From contig CAMZIX010000038.1 of the NCBI GenBank assembly GCA_947307375.1, forward strand, positions 1-10,654: 10,654 nt of DNA. The letters run 5' to 3'. Positions 1 through 8,699 of this stretch are shown here, piece by piece; the stretch's first letter is position 1, and every line of letters begins with the position of its first letter. The notes beneath the pieces are model-generated. The model ran no database searches and was not told where the DNA came from. It saw nothing but the letters and a program-made list of their open reading frames with translations. The translations under genes and the position numbers were made by a program. The stretch is from an uncultured Clostridia bacterium (GTDB lineage: Bacteria; Bacillota_A; Clostridia; Oscillospirales; Oscillospiraceae).

Positions 1-12
1 GGAGTCAACGGT

Positions 13-1197
<1,185 letters not shown>

Positions 1198-1214
1198 TTT
1201 CAGGATATCTGCAG

Positions 1215-1246
1215 AGACCGCGGCAGGAAACTGCCGCGGTCTTTTT
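1215..1246 (+). terminator. Intrinsic terminator after the ABC ATPase gene
   Basis: A perfect 12-bp stem (1215-1226 with 1231-1242, AGACCGCGGCAG and its complement) closes a GAAA tetraloop and runs into a T5 tract (1242-1246). It begins 17 nt after the stop codon. It isolates the ATPase gene from the Dabb-YkvI unit, which has its own promoter just downstream. Confidence 0.93.
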
Positions 1247-1280
1247 GCCGGTTTTGGGACCGTTCCGGAATGTGTTTTTA

Positions 1281-1309
1281 TTGACAAATCGGGGAAAAGG
1301 GATTAAAAC
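1281..1309 (+). promoter_or_regulatory. Sigma-A-type promoter for the Dabb-YkvI unit
   Basis: TTGACA (1281-1286) is a perfect -35. A 17-nt spacer leads to TAAAAC (1304-1309), a 4/6 match to TATAAT. The element lies between a strong terminator and a ribosome binding site, in an AT-richer patch. The predicted start is near 1316, which leaves a leader of about 40 nt. The -35 is convincing; the exact -10 is less certain. Confidence 0.7.
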
Positions 1310-1358
1310 TGGAGTATCGGCAAAGCTTTAAATCGATAAAGAGAAGGAGCTGGTTTTC

Positions 1359-1646
1359 ATGATCCATTATGTTCTGCTGAAGTTCGCGCCGGGCACCGAC
1401 CTGGAAGCGGCGGAAGCGCGCGTCCGCAAGACCTACGACGAGCTGAACGAGGCGCTGCCCTTTCTGAACGACCCGGAAGTGTACCGCAGCTGCATCGAAC
1501 GCGACTCGAACGCCGACATCATGGCGAAAGTCCGCCTGGATGACGAGACTTGCCTGCAGCCCTACCTGACCCATCCGCTGCATCTCGCGATGGCACAGCA
1601 TTTCAAGGATATGCTGATCGGAAGGACCTCTTTCGACCATAGGTGA
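1359..1646 (+). CDS. Dabb-family (stress-responsive A/B barrel) small protein
   Basis: A 95-residue protein matching the Dabb fold: an opening strand MIHYVLLKFAPGT, a charged helix (about 15-35), and the closing motif YLTHPLHLAMAQHF (about 69-82), where the His-Pro-x-His segment is characteristic. Dabb proteins are small dimeric ferredoxin-like alpha/beta barrels; some are enzymes (for example olivetolic acid cyclase), but most bacterial members have no known role. AAGGAG at 1344-1349 lies 9 nt before the ATG. The YkvI-like gene starts 30 nt after its stop with its own strong ribosome binding site, so the two are very likely cotranscribed from the promoter at 1281. Family membership is well supported; no substrate or function can be assigned. 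Confidence 0.85.
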   Translation: MIHYVLLKFAPGTDLEAAEARVRKTYDELNEALPFLNDPEVYRSCIERDSNADIMAKVRLDDETCLQPYLTHPLHLAMAQHFKDMLIGRTSFDHR

Positions 1647-1676
1647 TATCAACAAAAAGAAAAGGGAGGAACTCAT

Positions 1677-2810
1677 ATGGATAAGAAAAAAGGCATATTT
1701 GCCGCATCGTTTATCGCTGTCGCGTCCGTCTGGCTGGGCGGACACTTCGGCCCCGGCTTCGCCACCGGCGTTTTCTCCGCTCAGTATTATGAGAAATACG
1801 GCGTGATCGGCCTGCTGATGCCGCTGCTGGCCATGCTGCTCACCGGCAGCGTCATGTTCTTCATGGTGGAATACGCCCGCAGCCAGGGCACCACGAACTA
1901 CCGTTCCTTCGTCCAGTCCGCGTTCGGCGAAGGCACCTTCGGCAAGATCATGGTCGTGTTTTATGACATCCTCTTCATCGGTACCGTCATCGGCGCGGGC
2001 GGACTTGCCATCCGCGGCGAGGCCACCATCCTCAAAAACCTTTTCGGCATGGGCTTCTGGGCCTCCGCGATCCCGACGATCATCGTCGCCGCGCTCCTCT
2101 GCCTCTACGGCTCCAAGCTGGTGGCCCGCTCCTCGAAGTACATGATGTATGCGATCGTCGTGATCGTGCTTCTCATCTTCATCCTGAGCAGCACCTCCGG
2201 CAAACCCGACTACGCCGCCGCCTTCGCGGCCCCCGCGATCGAGCAGGAGAACACGCTCCTCAAGGCCATCTGGAAGGCCATCCTCTATGGCTGCTTCCAG
2301 TCCACCATCGCGTTCAACGTCATGTCCGTTTCCGACCTGCTTGAAAGCAGAGCGGAGACCAAGAAGGCCATCATCACCGGTTACATCATCACCGTCATCC
2401 TGATGATCGCCATCGCCGTCACCCTCTTCGGCTACATTCCCGTTAACCCCGATATCATCAACCTGGGCAAAAACTCCAACCCCATCATGGCTGTGATCAT
2501 GGGCCTGAACATGCCCTGGCTGGTGGGCTTCTTCGCGGTGCTCATGACCCTCGCCGTGCTGACCAGCGCCGCGGGCATCGCCAACGCCGGCTGTGTCCGC
2601 TTCAGCAAGCTCTTCTCCTTCATTGAGAATATGCAGCTTCGCCGCGCGGTCATCACCGTGATCCTGCTGGGCATCGCCGCTTTCGGCGCCTCTCTGGGCA
2701 TGGGCGTTCTGACGCAGAAGGTCACGACCTATATCGGCTACGCCGGTATCCTCGGCCTCGTCATCCCGGCCTTTACCATCGTCCGCGCCAAGCTCAACAA
2801 GGACAAGTAA
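1677..2810 (+). CDS. YkvI-like multi-pass membrane protein, putative amino-acid/solute transporter
   Basis: A 377-residue hydrophobic protein with about 10-11 predicted membrane segments, for example about 8-33, 42-64, 92-112, 128-147, 155-171, 197-216, 231-252, 267-297, 322-342 and 352-370. The first helix carries a glycine-rich break, GGHFGPGFATG (21-31), of the kind found in the unwound first helix of LeuT-fold/APC-type transporters. Length and sequence resemble the YkvI family of Bacillota membrane proteins, which is related to amino-acid permeases but has no firmly established substrate. GGGAGGA at 1664-1670 is 6 nt before the ATG. It follows the Dabb gene by 30 nt and is closed by a terminator. 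Position just upstream of an amino-acid-degrading operon makes amino-acid import an attractive inference, but it is a separate transcription unit. Confidence 0.82.
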   Translation: MDKKKGIFAASFIAVASVWLGGHFGPGFATGVFSAQYYEKYGVIGLLMPLLAMLLTGSVMFFMVEYARSQGTTNYRSFVQSAFGEGTFGKIMVVFYDILFIGTVIGAGGLAIRGEATILKNLFGMGFWASAIPTIIVAALLCLYGSKLVARSSKYMMYAIVVIVLLIFILSSTSGKPDYAAAFAAPAIEQENTLLKAIWKAILYGCFQSTIAFNVMSVSDLLESRAETKKAIITGYIITVILMIAIAVTLFGYIPVNPDIINLGKNSNPIMAVIMGLNMPWLVGFFAVLMTLAVLTSAAGIANAGCVRFSKLFSFIENMQLRRAVITVILLGIAAFGASLGMGVLTQKVTTYIGYAGILGLVIPAFTIVRAKLNKDK

Positions 2811-2838
2811 ATCCACGCCGGCATCGGCAAAAGCACAG

Positions 2839-2871
2839 CCGCCCGCAGGTTTTTCCTGCGGGCGGTTTTTT
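2839..2871 (+). terminator. Intrinsic terminator after the YkvI-like gene
   Basis: A perfect 11-bp stem (2839-2849 with 2855-2865, CCGCCCGCAGG and its complement) with a T5 loop is followed by T6 (2866-2871). It begins 28 nt after the stop codon. The remaining stretch to the ior promoter (2872-2950) contains no convincing gene. Confidence 0.93.
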
Positions 2872-2950
2872 CGGAGGATGTATCCGTTCGGGAACGGGCC
2901 CGCCGCCGTGCCGGAGGGAGCCGGGAAACAGAAAGACGGACATTTTCCTG

Positions 2951-2979
2951 TTGAGTTTTATGCTGAAATCAGCTATAAT
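2951..2979 (+). promoter_or_regulatory. Promoter of the iorAB / CoA-transferase / aminotransferase operon
   Basis: TTGAGT (2951-2956, 4/6 match), a spacer of exactly 17 nt and a perfect TATAAT (2974-2979) place the transcript start near 2986, about 43 nt before the iorA ATG. The position matters for gene calling: a longer in-frame opening beginning at the TTG at 2951 would lie within the promoter, so it is not the translation start. No clear operator palindrome was seen in the leader. Confidence 0.8.
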
Positions 2980-3028
2980 CAGTATGCAGAAAAACGGCAG
3001 AATCATTTTGCTAAGGAGGCTGATTTCT

Positions 3029-4780
3029 ATGACCAAGCACTTGATGTCCGGCAACGAGGCCATCGCAAGAGGCGCATATGAAGCCGGCGTCAAAGTCTGT
3101 TCTGCGTATCCCGGCACTCCCAGCACCGAAATCTTTGAAAACCTGCCCAAGTACAAGGGCGAGGTCTACTGCGAGTGGGCGCCCAACGAAAAAGTCGCCA
3201 CCGAGTTTGCCTACGGCGCCTCCGTCGCCGGCGTGCGCAGCCTGACTGCGATGAAGCACGTCGGACTGAACGTGGCCGCCGACCCGATGTTCACCGCCGC
3301 CTACAACGGCGTGACCGGCGGCTTCGTCATCGTCACGGCCGACGACCCCAGCATGCACTCTTCGCAGAACGAGCAGGACAACCGCTACTATGCGAAGTTT
3401 GCCAAGCTGGCGCTGATCGAGCCCTCGGATTCCCAGGAATGCAAGGACTTCATGCAGGAGGCCTACCGCATTTCCGAGGAATACGATATGCCGGTGCTCT
3501 TCCGCACCACCACCCGCGTGTCCCATTCCAAGAGCCTGGTCGAGCTCGGCGAGCGCCATGAGCCGGAATGGAAGGGCTATCAGAAAAACGCGCGCAAGAA
3601 CGTCTGCATCCCGGCCAACGCCTACCAGAACCACCCGAAGGTGGAGCGGAACCTGGCCGCGCTGGCCGAGTACTCCAACCGCTGCCCGCTCAACCGCGTC
3701 GAAAAGGGCGACGGCGAGGTCGGCGTCATCACCGCCTCGATCGCCTATCAGTACGCGAAGGACGTCTTCCCCGAGGGCACGAGCTTCCTGAAGCTCGGCC
3801 TGACGAACCCGCTGCCGATGGATCTGATCCGCGAATTCGCCGCCTCCGTCAAGACGCTTTACGTCGTCGAGGAGCTGGAGCCCTTCATGGAGGAGCAGAT
3901 CAAGGCGGCCGGCATCCCCTGCATCGGCAAGGAAAAGATCAGCAACATGTACGAGCTCAATCCCCAGCGCCTGCGCCAGATGCTCTTCGGCGTGGAGCCG
4001 GAGATCAAGGAGCTGCCGGTCAAGCCGGTTCCCCGTCCGCCCGCTCTCTGCCCCGGCTGCCCGCACCGCGGCTTCTTCTATACCATGTCGAAGCGCAAGG
4101 GCAGCATCGTCACCGGCGACATCGGCTGCTACACGCTGGGCGCGGCGCCTCCGCTGAACGCGTCGGACACCTGCGTGTGCATGGGCGGCGGCTTTTCCGT
4201 CGGCGCCGGCATCGCCAGGAGCCTCGAGGTCATGGGCCAGAAGAAAAAGGTCTTCGGCGTCGTGGGCGACTCCACCTTCTTCCACAGCGGCATGACCGGC
4301 GCGACCGAGATCATCTACAACAAGGCAAACGTCGTCCCCGTGGTGCTGGACAACCACATCACCGGCATGACCGGCCACCAGGACAACCCCGGCAGCGGCT
4401 TCAACCTGCTCGGCGAGGTGGCTGCCGCCATCAAGATCGAGGACGTGCTCAAGGGCGTCGGCTATGAGAAGATCCTCATCGTCGACCCGCAGGATCTGAA
4501 GGCCATGGACGCGGCCGTCAAAGAGGCCGAGGCGAGCGAAGTGCCCACCGCCATCATCTGCCGCCGTCCCTGCCTGCTCATCAAGCGCATCAAGCACGAG
4601 ACCGGTCTCTGCGTGGTCGATACCGACAAGTGCATCGGCTGCAAAATGTGCCAGAAGGTCGGCTGCCCGGCGCTGAGCATCGTCAACAAGAAATCCAGCA
4701 TCGATCCGATCCAGTGCGTGGGCTGCACCGTCTGCGCCCAGGTGTGCCCGGTGGGCGCGATCAGCCGGAAGGAGAAGTGA
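3029..4780 (+). CDS. iorA: Indolepyruvate:ferredoxin oxidoreductase, alpha subunit
   Basis: IorA is the catalytic TPP- and iron-sulfur-containing subunit that decarboxylates aryl pyruvates (indolepyruvate, phenylpyruvate, 4-hydroxyphenylpyruvate) to aryl-acetyl-CoA and passes electrons to ferredoxin. The 583-residue product has an N-terminal pyrimidine-binding region with GNEAIARGAYEAG (8-20) and SAYPGTPSTE (25-34). The TPP pyrophosphate region has CPGCPHRG (341-348), GDIGCYTLG (363-371) and GDSTFFHSG (413-421) with DNHITGMTGHQ (441-451). Two C-terminal 4Fe-4S sites are intact: Cys535, 538, 541, 546 and Cys563, 566, 569, 573. The start is fixed by AAGGAGG (3013-3019) 9 nt before the ATG and by the promoter overlapping any longer start. 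It is the first gene of a four-gene operon and iorB follows after 3 nt. Substrate preference within the aryl and branched 2-oxoacids is inferred. Confidence 0.96.
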   Translation: MTKHLMSGNEAIARGAYEAGVKVCSAYPGTPSTEIFENLPKYKGEVYCEWAPNEKVATEFAYGASVAGVRSLTAMKHVGLNVAADPMFTAAYNGVTGGFVIVTADDPSMHSSQNEQDNRYYAKFAKLALIEPSDSQECKDFMQEAYRISEEYDMPVLFRTTTRVSHSKSLVELGERHEPEWKGYQKNARKNVCIPANAYQNHPKVERNLAALAEYSNRCPLNRVEKGDGEVGVITASIAYQYAKDVFPEGTSFLKLGLTNPLPMDLIREFAASVKTLYVVEELEPFMEEQIKAAGIPCIGKEKISNMYELNPQRLRQMLFGVEPEIKELPVKPVPRPPALCPGCPHRGFFYTMSKRKGSIVTGDIGCYTLGAAPPLNASDTCVCMGGGFSVGAGIARSLEVMGQKKKVFGVVGDSTFFHSGMTGATEIIYNKANVVPVVLDNHITGMTGHQDNPGSGFNLLGEVAAAIKIEDVLKGVGYEKILIVDPQDLKAMDAAVKEAEASEVPTAIICRRPCLLIKRIKHETGLCVVDTDKCIGCKMCQKVGCPALSIVNKKSSIDPIQCVGCTVCAQVCPVGAISRKEK

Positions 4781-4783
4781 GCC

Positions 4784-5356
4784 ATGAAAAAGAGTGTGAT
4801 TCTGGTCGGCGTCGGCGGACAGGGCGCCATTCTGACGGCAAAGATCCTCATCAACGGCGTCATGAAAAAGGGCTATGACGTCAAGATGTCCGAGGTGCAC
4901 GGCATGAGCCAGCGCGGCGGCAGCGTCTCCACGCAGGTCCATTTCGGCGACAAGGTCTATTCTCCGGTCATCGGCAAGGGCGAGGCGGACATCCTCGTGG
5001 CCTATGAGAAGATGGAGGCCGTGCGCTACGCCGAGTTCCTCAAGCCCGACGGCATCGCCATCATCAACGACTACGAAATGCCCTCCGCCGCCACCGCGGC
5101 CGGGCTCTGCGAGTACCCCGAGGGCTGCCTCGAGGCCATGCAGGCCAACTTCAACTGCCATGTGCTGAAGGCCTCCGATATCGCCATCGGCCTCGGCAGC
5201 GCCAAGTGCATGAACGTGGTGCTTTTCGGCGCGATGACCAAGGTCATCGGCCTGGACGACATCGACTGGGAGGCGGTCATCCGCGAGACCGTGCCCGAGA
5301 AATTCATCGATCTGAACCTGCGCGCCTATGAAGCCGGCCGGGAGGCCGTTCTCTGA
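4784..5356 (+). CDS. iorB: Indolepyruvate oxidoreductase, beta subunit (gamma domain of 2-oxoacid:ferredoxin oxidoreductases)
   Basis: A 190-residue partner of IorA, the usual length for IorB. It has the glycine-rich GVGGQG motif (9-14) and the conserved SEVHGMSQRGGSV segment (36-48) of the gamma-type domain of 2-oxoacid:ferredoxin oxidoreductases, which helps bind CoA. It has no cysteine cluster, as expected for this subunit. The ATG is 3 nt after the iorA stop and AAGGAG (4769-4774) lies inside the end of iorA, indicating coupled translation and an obligate complex. Its TGA overlaps the next ATG (TGATG). Confidence 0.95.
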   Translation: MKKSVILVGVGGQGAILTAKILINGVMKKGYDVKMSEVHGMSQRGGSVSTQVHFGDKVYSPVIGKGEADILVAYEKMEAVRYAEFLKPDGIAIINDYEMPSAATAAGLCEYPEGCLEAMQANFNCHVLKASDIAIGLGSAKCMNVVLFGAMTKVIGLDDIDWEAVIRETVPEKFIDLNLRAYEAGREAVL

Positions 5357-6690
5357 TGGACGTCAGGCAGGAATATCTCTCCAAGCTCCGCACGCCGGAG
5401 GAGGCCGTCAGGCTTGTCAAAAGCGGCGACTGGGTGGACTACTCCAGCAACGTCTGCTTCCCGACCCTGCTGGACGCGGCGCTGGCCGGGCGAAAGGACG
5501 AGCTGTGGGACGTGAAGTTCCGCGGCAACCTGATGCTTGGCCCGGTCCGCGTCGCGGAGGCCGATCCGACGCGCGAGCACTTCTTCTACAACACCTGGCA
5601 CTGCTCGGGCTACGAGCGGAAGCTCTGCGACAAGGGACTGTGCAATTTCATCCCGATGATCTTCCGCAACCTCGGCTGGTACTACACCAATTTCCTGACC
5701 GTCAACGTCGCGATGATGGCGGTCACGCCGATGGACCGGCACGGCTATTTCAATTTCTCCTGCGCGACCGGCGTGGCGAAGGCCATCATGGACAAGGCGG
5801 ATCTCGTGATCCTCGAGGTCAACGAGCACCTGCCCCGCATCTGCGGCGGCTTTGACGAGTGCATCCACATCTCCGAGGTGGACTGCGTGGTCGAGGGCGA
5901 GCACGCCCCGCTGCCGGAGTTCCCGATCGCCGAGGCGACGGCGGAGGACAAAGCCATCGCCGGCTTCATCGTGCCGCACATCTGCGACGGCGCGACGCTG
6001 CAGCTCGGCATCGGCACGATGCCGAACGTCGTCGGCGCGATGATCTCGGACTCCGACCTGAAGGATCTCGGCATGCATACCGAGCTCTGCGGCGACGCCT
6101 ATCTGCGCATGTTCGAGGCCGGCAAGCTCACCAACCGCTGCAAGACCTTCCAGAAGGGCAAGGGCGTGACGGGCCTGCTCTTCGGCTCCCGCGCGCTGTA
6201 CGACTGGGCGGATCAGAACCCCGGCCTCGCGATCGAGCCGCTGTCCTTTGTCAACGACCCCGCGGTCATCGCCAGGCACGACAACATGATCTCCATCAAC
6301 AGCTGCATCTCGGTCGACCTCTACGGCCAGGTCTGCGCCGAGACCGCCGGCCTCCGGCAGATCAGCGGCACCGGCGGCCAGCTCGACTATCTGACGGGCG
6401 CCGCGATGTCGAAGGGCGGCAAGGCTTTTATCTGCATGACCTCGTCCTTCGTGGACAAGAGCGGCGTGCGCCGGTCCCGCGTGCTGCCGCGCTTTGACGG
6501 CGACATCGTCACCGATCCGCGCAGCCAGGCCTTCTGGCTCGTCACCGAGTACGGCGCGGAGAACCTCGCCGGCCGCACCACCTGGGAGCGGGCGGAGAAG
6601 CTGATCTCGCTGGCGCACCCGGATTTCCGCGACGAGCTGATCGCCGCCGCCGAAGCGCAGAAGATCTGGCGCAGATCCAACAAACGATAA
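5356..6690 (+). CDS. Acetyl-CoA hydrolase/transferase family CoA-transferase (butyryl-/4-hydroxybutyrate-type)
   Basis: A 444-residue family I CoA-transferase, close in length to butyryl-CoA:acetate and 4-hydroxybutyrate CoA-transferases. These enzymes form a glutamyl-CoA thioester. The likely catalytic Glu is Glu243 in LGMHTEL (238-244), equivalent in context to the active-site Glu of the 4-hydroxybutyrate enzyme. The CoA-binding glycine-rich motif GTGGQLDY is at 338-345, and QLGIGTMPNVV (216-226) is also family-typical. The start ATG overlaps the iorB stop by 1 nt; GGGAGG at 5340-5345 is 10 nt upstream. Its position between a ferredoxin-dependent oxidoreductase and an aminotransferase suggests that it moves CoA from the aryl- or branched-acyl-CoA made by IorAB to acetate or another short acid. 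Family membership is clear; the acyl substrate is inferred from context, and butyrate production cannot be excluded. Confidence 0.9.
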   Translation: MDVRQEYLSKLRTPEEAVRLVKSGDWVDYSSNVCFPTLLDAALAGRKDELWDVKFRGNLMLGPVRVAEADPTREHFFYNTWHCSGYERKLCDKGLCNFIPMIFRNLGWYYTNFLTVNVAMMAVTPMDRHGYFNFSCATGVAKAIMDKADLVILEVNEHLPRICGGFDECIHISEVDCVVEGEHAPLPEFPIAEATAEDKAIAGFIVPHICDGATLQLGIGTMPNVVGAMISDSDLKDLGMHTELCGDAYLRMFEAGKLTNRCKTFQKGKGVTGLLFGSRALYDWADQNPGLAIEPLSFVNDPAVIARHDNMISINSCISVDLYGQVCAETAGLRQISGTGGQLDYLTGAAMSKGGKAFICMTSSFVDKSGVRRSRVLPRFDGDIVTDPRSQAFWLVTEYGAENLAGRTTWERAEKLISLAHPDFRDELIAAAEAQKIWRRSNKR

Positions 6691-6705
6691 GCAGGAGGAT
6701 AATTC

Positions 6706-7887
6706 ATGGTCAACGAAACGATGCTCCAGCTCGGCGTGAAGCGCAACGGCATCCGCGAGCTGTTTGAGTACGGGCTCCGCCAGGCGGCGATCGTCGGGCG
6801 GGAGAATGTGTTCGACTACTCTCTCGGCAATCCGTCCATCCCCGCGCCGCCCGAGGTCAACGAAAACCTGGTCGATATCATCCGAAACACCGACAGCCTG
6901 GCCGTGCACGGCTATACGCCGGCCTTCGGCCTGCCGGACGCCCGGGAGACGGTCGCGGCCGAGCTCGGCGAGCGCTACGGCGTGAAGCTGCGCGGCGCGA
7001 ACCTGTTCTTCACCTGCGGCGCTGCGCCCGGCCTGGTGGCTACGATCCGCGCGCTGAACCTGGGCGGGAGCGAATTCATCGCGATCGCGCCCTTCTTCCC
7101 GGAGTACCGTCCCTTTGCCGAGTCGAACGGCGCGAAGCTCGTCGTCGTCCCGGCGGACATCCCCGCCTTTCAGATCAACTGGGAGGCGCTGGCCGCGCGC
7201 ATCAACGAGCGCACGCAGGGCGTCATCATCAACACGCCGAACAATCCCTCCGGCGTGATCTACACCCGCGAGACCCTGGAGCGCCTGGCGGCGCTGCTGA
7301 CGGAAAAGGGCGCGGAGCTCGGCCATCCGATCTTCCTGATCGCCGACGAGCCCTACCGCGAGCTCGCCTATGACGACGCGGAGGTGCCCTTCATTCCGTC
7401 GATCTATCCGAACACCATCGTCTGCTACTCGTACTCCAAGTCCCTCTCTCTGCCCGGCGAGCGTATCGGCTACGTCTGCGTGCCGGACTGGGTGGAGGAC
7501 AGCGCCGCGGTCTATGCGGCGATCGCCGGCGCGGCCCGCGCCTCCGGTCACGTCTGCGCCCCCGCGCTGTTTCAGCGCGTCGTGGCCCGCTGTGCCTGCT
7601 CCCGTCCCGACGTCAAGGCCTATGACGAGAACCGCGCCCTGCTCTACGAAGCGCTGACGTCCTACGGCTACGAATGCGTCAAGCCCAACGGCGCCTTCTA
7701 CATGTTCGTCAAGGCCCCCGGCGGTGATTCGCAGGCCTTCTCGGACAAGGCCAAGGAGAAGAATCTGCTGCTCGTCCCGGGCAACGACTTCGGCGTGCCG
7801 GAGTACTTCCGCATCAGCACCTGCGTTTCGCCCGACATGATCCGCCGCAGTCTCCCCGCCTTCAAGGCCCTGATCGAGGAATTCTGA
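6706..7887 (+). CDS. PLP-dependent aminotransferase, class I/II (fold type I)
   Basis: A 393-residue aminotransferase expected to convert an amino acid to its 2-oxoacid in the cytoplasm. The complete cofactor set is visible: Asn180 in NTPNNPSG (176-183), Asp214 and Tyr217 in ADEPYREL (213-220), the Schiff-base Lys245 in SYSKSLSLPGERIGY (242-256), Arg253 for the PLP phosphate, and Arg369 in EYFRIS (366-371), which should bind the substrate carboxylate. AGGAGGA (6693-6699) is 6 nt before the ATG, 15 nt after the CoA-transferase stop. As the last gene of the operon it would feed IorAB with 2-oxoacid. Aromatic amino acids are the favoured substrate because of the IOR partner, but sequence alone does not separate aromatic from aspartate or alanine specificity. 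Confidence 0.92.
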   Translation: MVNETMLQLGVKRNGIRELFEYGLRQAAIVGRENVFDYSLGNPSIPAPPEVNENLVDIIRNTDSLAVHGYTPAFGLPDARETVAAELGERYGVKLRGANLFFTCGAAPGLVATIRALNLGGSEFIAIAPFFPEYRPFAESNGAKLVVVPADIPAFQINWEALAARINERTQGVIINTPNNPSGVIYTRETLERLAALLTEKGAELGHPIFLIADEPYRELAYDDAEVPFIPSIYPNTIVCYSYSKSLSLPGERIGYVCVPDWVEDSAAVYAAIAGAARASGHVCAPALFQRVVARCACSRPDVKAYDENRALLYEALTSYGYECVKPNGAFYMFVKAPGGDSQAFSDKAKEKNLLLVPGNDFGVPEYFRISTCVSPDMIRRSLPAFKALIEEF

Positions 7888-7906
7888 ATCCCGGCGATCC
7901 CATAAG

Positions 7907-7941
7907 AAAACCGGCGTGACCGTATCGGTCACGCCGGTTTT
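7907..7941. terminator. Bidirectional intrinsic terminator between convergent genes
   Basis: A perfect 16-bp hairpin (7907-7922 with 7926-7941) with a 3-nt TAT loop. The stem begins with AAAA and ends with TTTT, so each strand gives a U-rich 3' side; further T residues follow on the plus strand (7944-7947). It lies 19 nt after the aminotransferase stop and 15 nt after the end of the minus-strand CPBP gene, and can terminate both. Confidence 0.92.
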
Positions 7942-7955
7942 CCTTTTCGTTTTGC

Positions 7956-8699
7956 CTATTCCTTTGCGCCGACCCGGTTGCTCGCCGGGGTTTCCACGCG
8001 TTTGGCCAGATACAGGCAGTAGGCGACCGCCAGCACGAGGACCAGGACGTGAAGGACGATGTTGAGCGCGAGAGGGTCGTCGTCGGACGCGAACTTGGAG
8101 GAGACGTCGATGAAGCTGTGCGCCAGGATGCAGGGCCAAAGACTGCCGCCCTTGTAGAAGGCCATCGTAAAGAGGAAGCCGACGGCGACGGCGAAGACCA
8201 CCTGGTTGAGCGTTTCGACGAGATCCTGTCCGATGAACAGATTCAGGATGTGGCCGAGCCCGAAGGTGACGGAGGAGACGATGATTGCCGTCTTGACGCT
8301 GCCGTCCTTCAGTATGGCCTTGAACAGGAAGCCGCGGAAGATCAGCTCTTCGACAAAGCCGACGAAGGCCATCATCACGGCGGCGAAGAGCAGACCCGGC
8401 ATCGGATAATTGGGCTCGAAGCCGTTCCACAGGTTGAAGCTGGCGACGAGCCACAGCGGGAGAAACCACAGCATGGCTTTGCTGTTCTTTGCCCAGCCGG
8501 ACAGCCCGTAATACTCCTTCGTCCCGGTGAGACGGACGAACAGGATCATCAGCAGAGTGATCACGATCAGGCCGATCATCAGGACCGGGCTGTCATCGCC
8601 GAGCGTGCGCAGATTTCCCATGCTGACCGTATAGAGTACGATCCAGAAGATCGCAAAGGCCAGTTCATGCTTTTGATAGAGTTCTTTCAGCTTGTTCAT
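7956..8699 (-). CDS. CPBP-family intramembrane metalloprotease (CAAX/Abi type)
   Basis: A 247-residue integral membrane protein with about 7-8 hydrophobic segments. It carries the three motifs of the CPBP (Rce1/Abi) glutamic-protease family: EELIFR (Glu117, Glu118, Arg122), FGLGH (Phe146, His150) and HSFID (His194, with Asp198 where Asn is common). Known relatives cleave prenylated CAAX proteins in eukaryotes, or take part in bacteriocin self-immunity and other membrane processing; most bacterial members have no known substrate. The ATG overlaps the stop of the upstream tetR-type gene (ATGA) and a GGAGGAGG ribosome binding site lies in the end of that gene, so the two are translationally coupled. 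No bacteriocin gene is visible nearby. The family is secure; the role is unknown. Confidence 0.92.
   Translation of the reverse strand: MNKLKELYQKHELAFAIFWIVLYTVSMGNLRTLGDDSPVLMIGLIVITLLMILFVRLTGTKEYYGLSGWAKNSKAMLWFLPLWLVASFNLWNGFEPNYPMPGLLFAAVMMAFVGFVEELIFRGFLFKAILKDGSVKTAIIVSSVTFGLGHILNLFIGQDLVETLNQVVFAVAVGFLFTMAFYKGGSLWPCILAHSFIDVSSKFASDDDPLALNIVLHVLVLVLAVAYCLYLAKRVETPASNRVGAKE

Noticed and set aside
1278..2816. A 512-codon minus-strand open frame opposite the Dabb and YkvI-like genes
   Set aside because: Highly charged, repetitive composition typical of antisense reading. The plus-strand genes have family motifs, ribosome binding sites and a promoter.
2872..2950. A possible regulatory RNA or riboswitch upstream of the ior operon (a small CCGTT/AACGG hairpin near 2884-2897)
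   Set aside because: The stem is only 5 bp, lies upstream of the predicted transcript start, and matches no riboswitch or T-box pattern that I can recognise.
2951..3028. An N-terminal extension of IorA by 26 codons from a TTG at 2951
   Set aside because: That TTG is the -35 box of a good promoter whose start point lies downstream at about 2986. A strong AAGGAGG precedes the ATG at 3029, and the extension has no IorA-like sequence.
2878..3081. A possible 67-codon small protein overlapping the ior promoter and the iorA start
   Set aside because: It runs through the promoter and leader into iorA in another frame, and has no recognisable domain or conserved features.
3011..5161. A 716-codon minus-strand open frame opposite iorA/iorB
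   Set aside because: It is the mirror of iorA and iorB. The predicted product is low-complexity (His/Ala/Asp-rich) with no recognisable domain, and no minus-strand promoter or ribosome binding site was found.
5326..8469. A 1047-codon open frame on the minus strand across iorB, the CoA-transferase, the aminotransferase and CPBP
   Set aside because: It lies opposite well-identified genes with intact motifs. Its low-complexity Ala/Arg/Asp/Val-rich product and the GC-rich third codon positions of the real genes explain the lack of stops.
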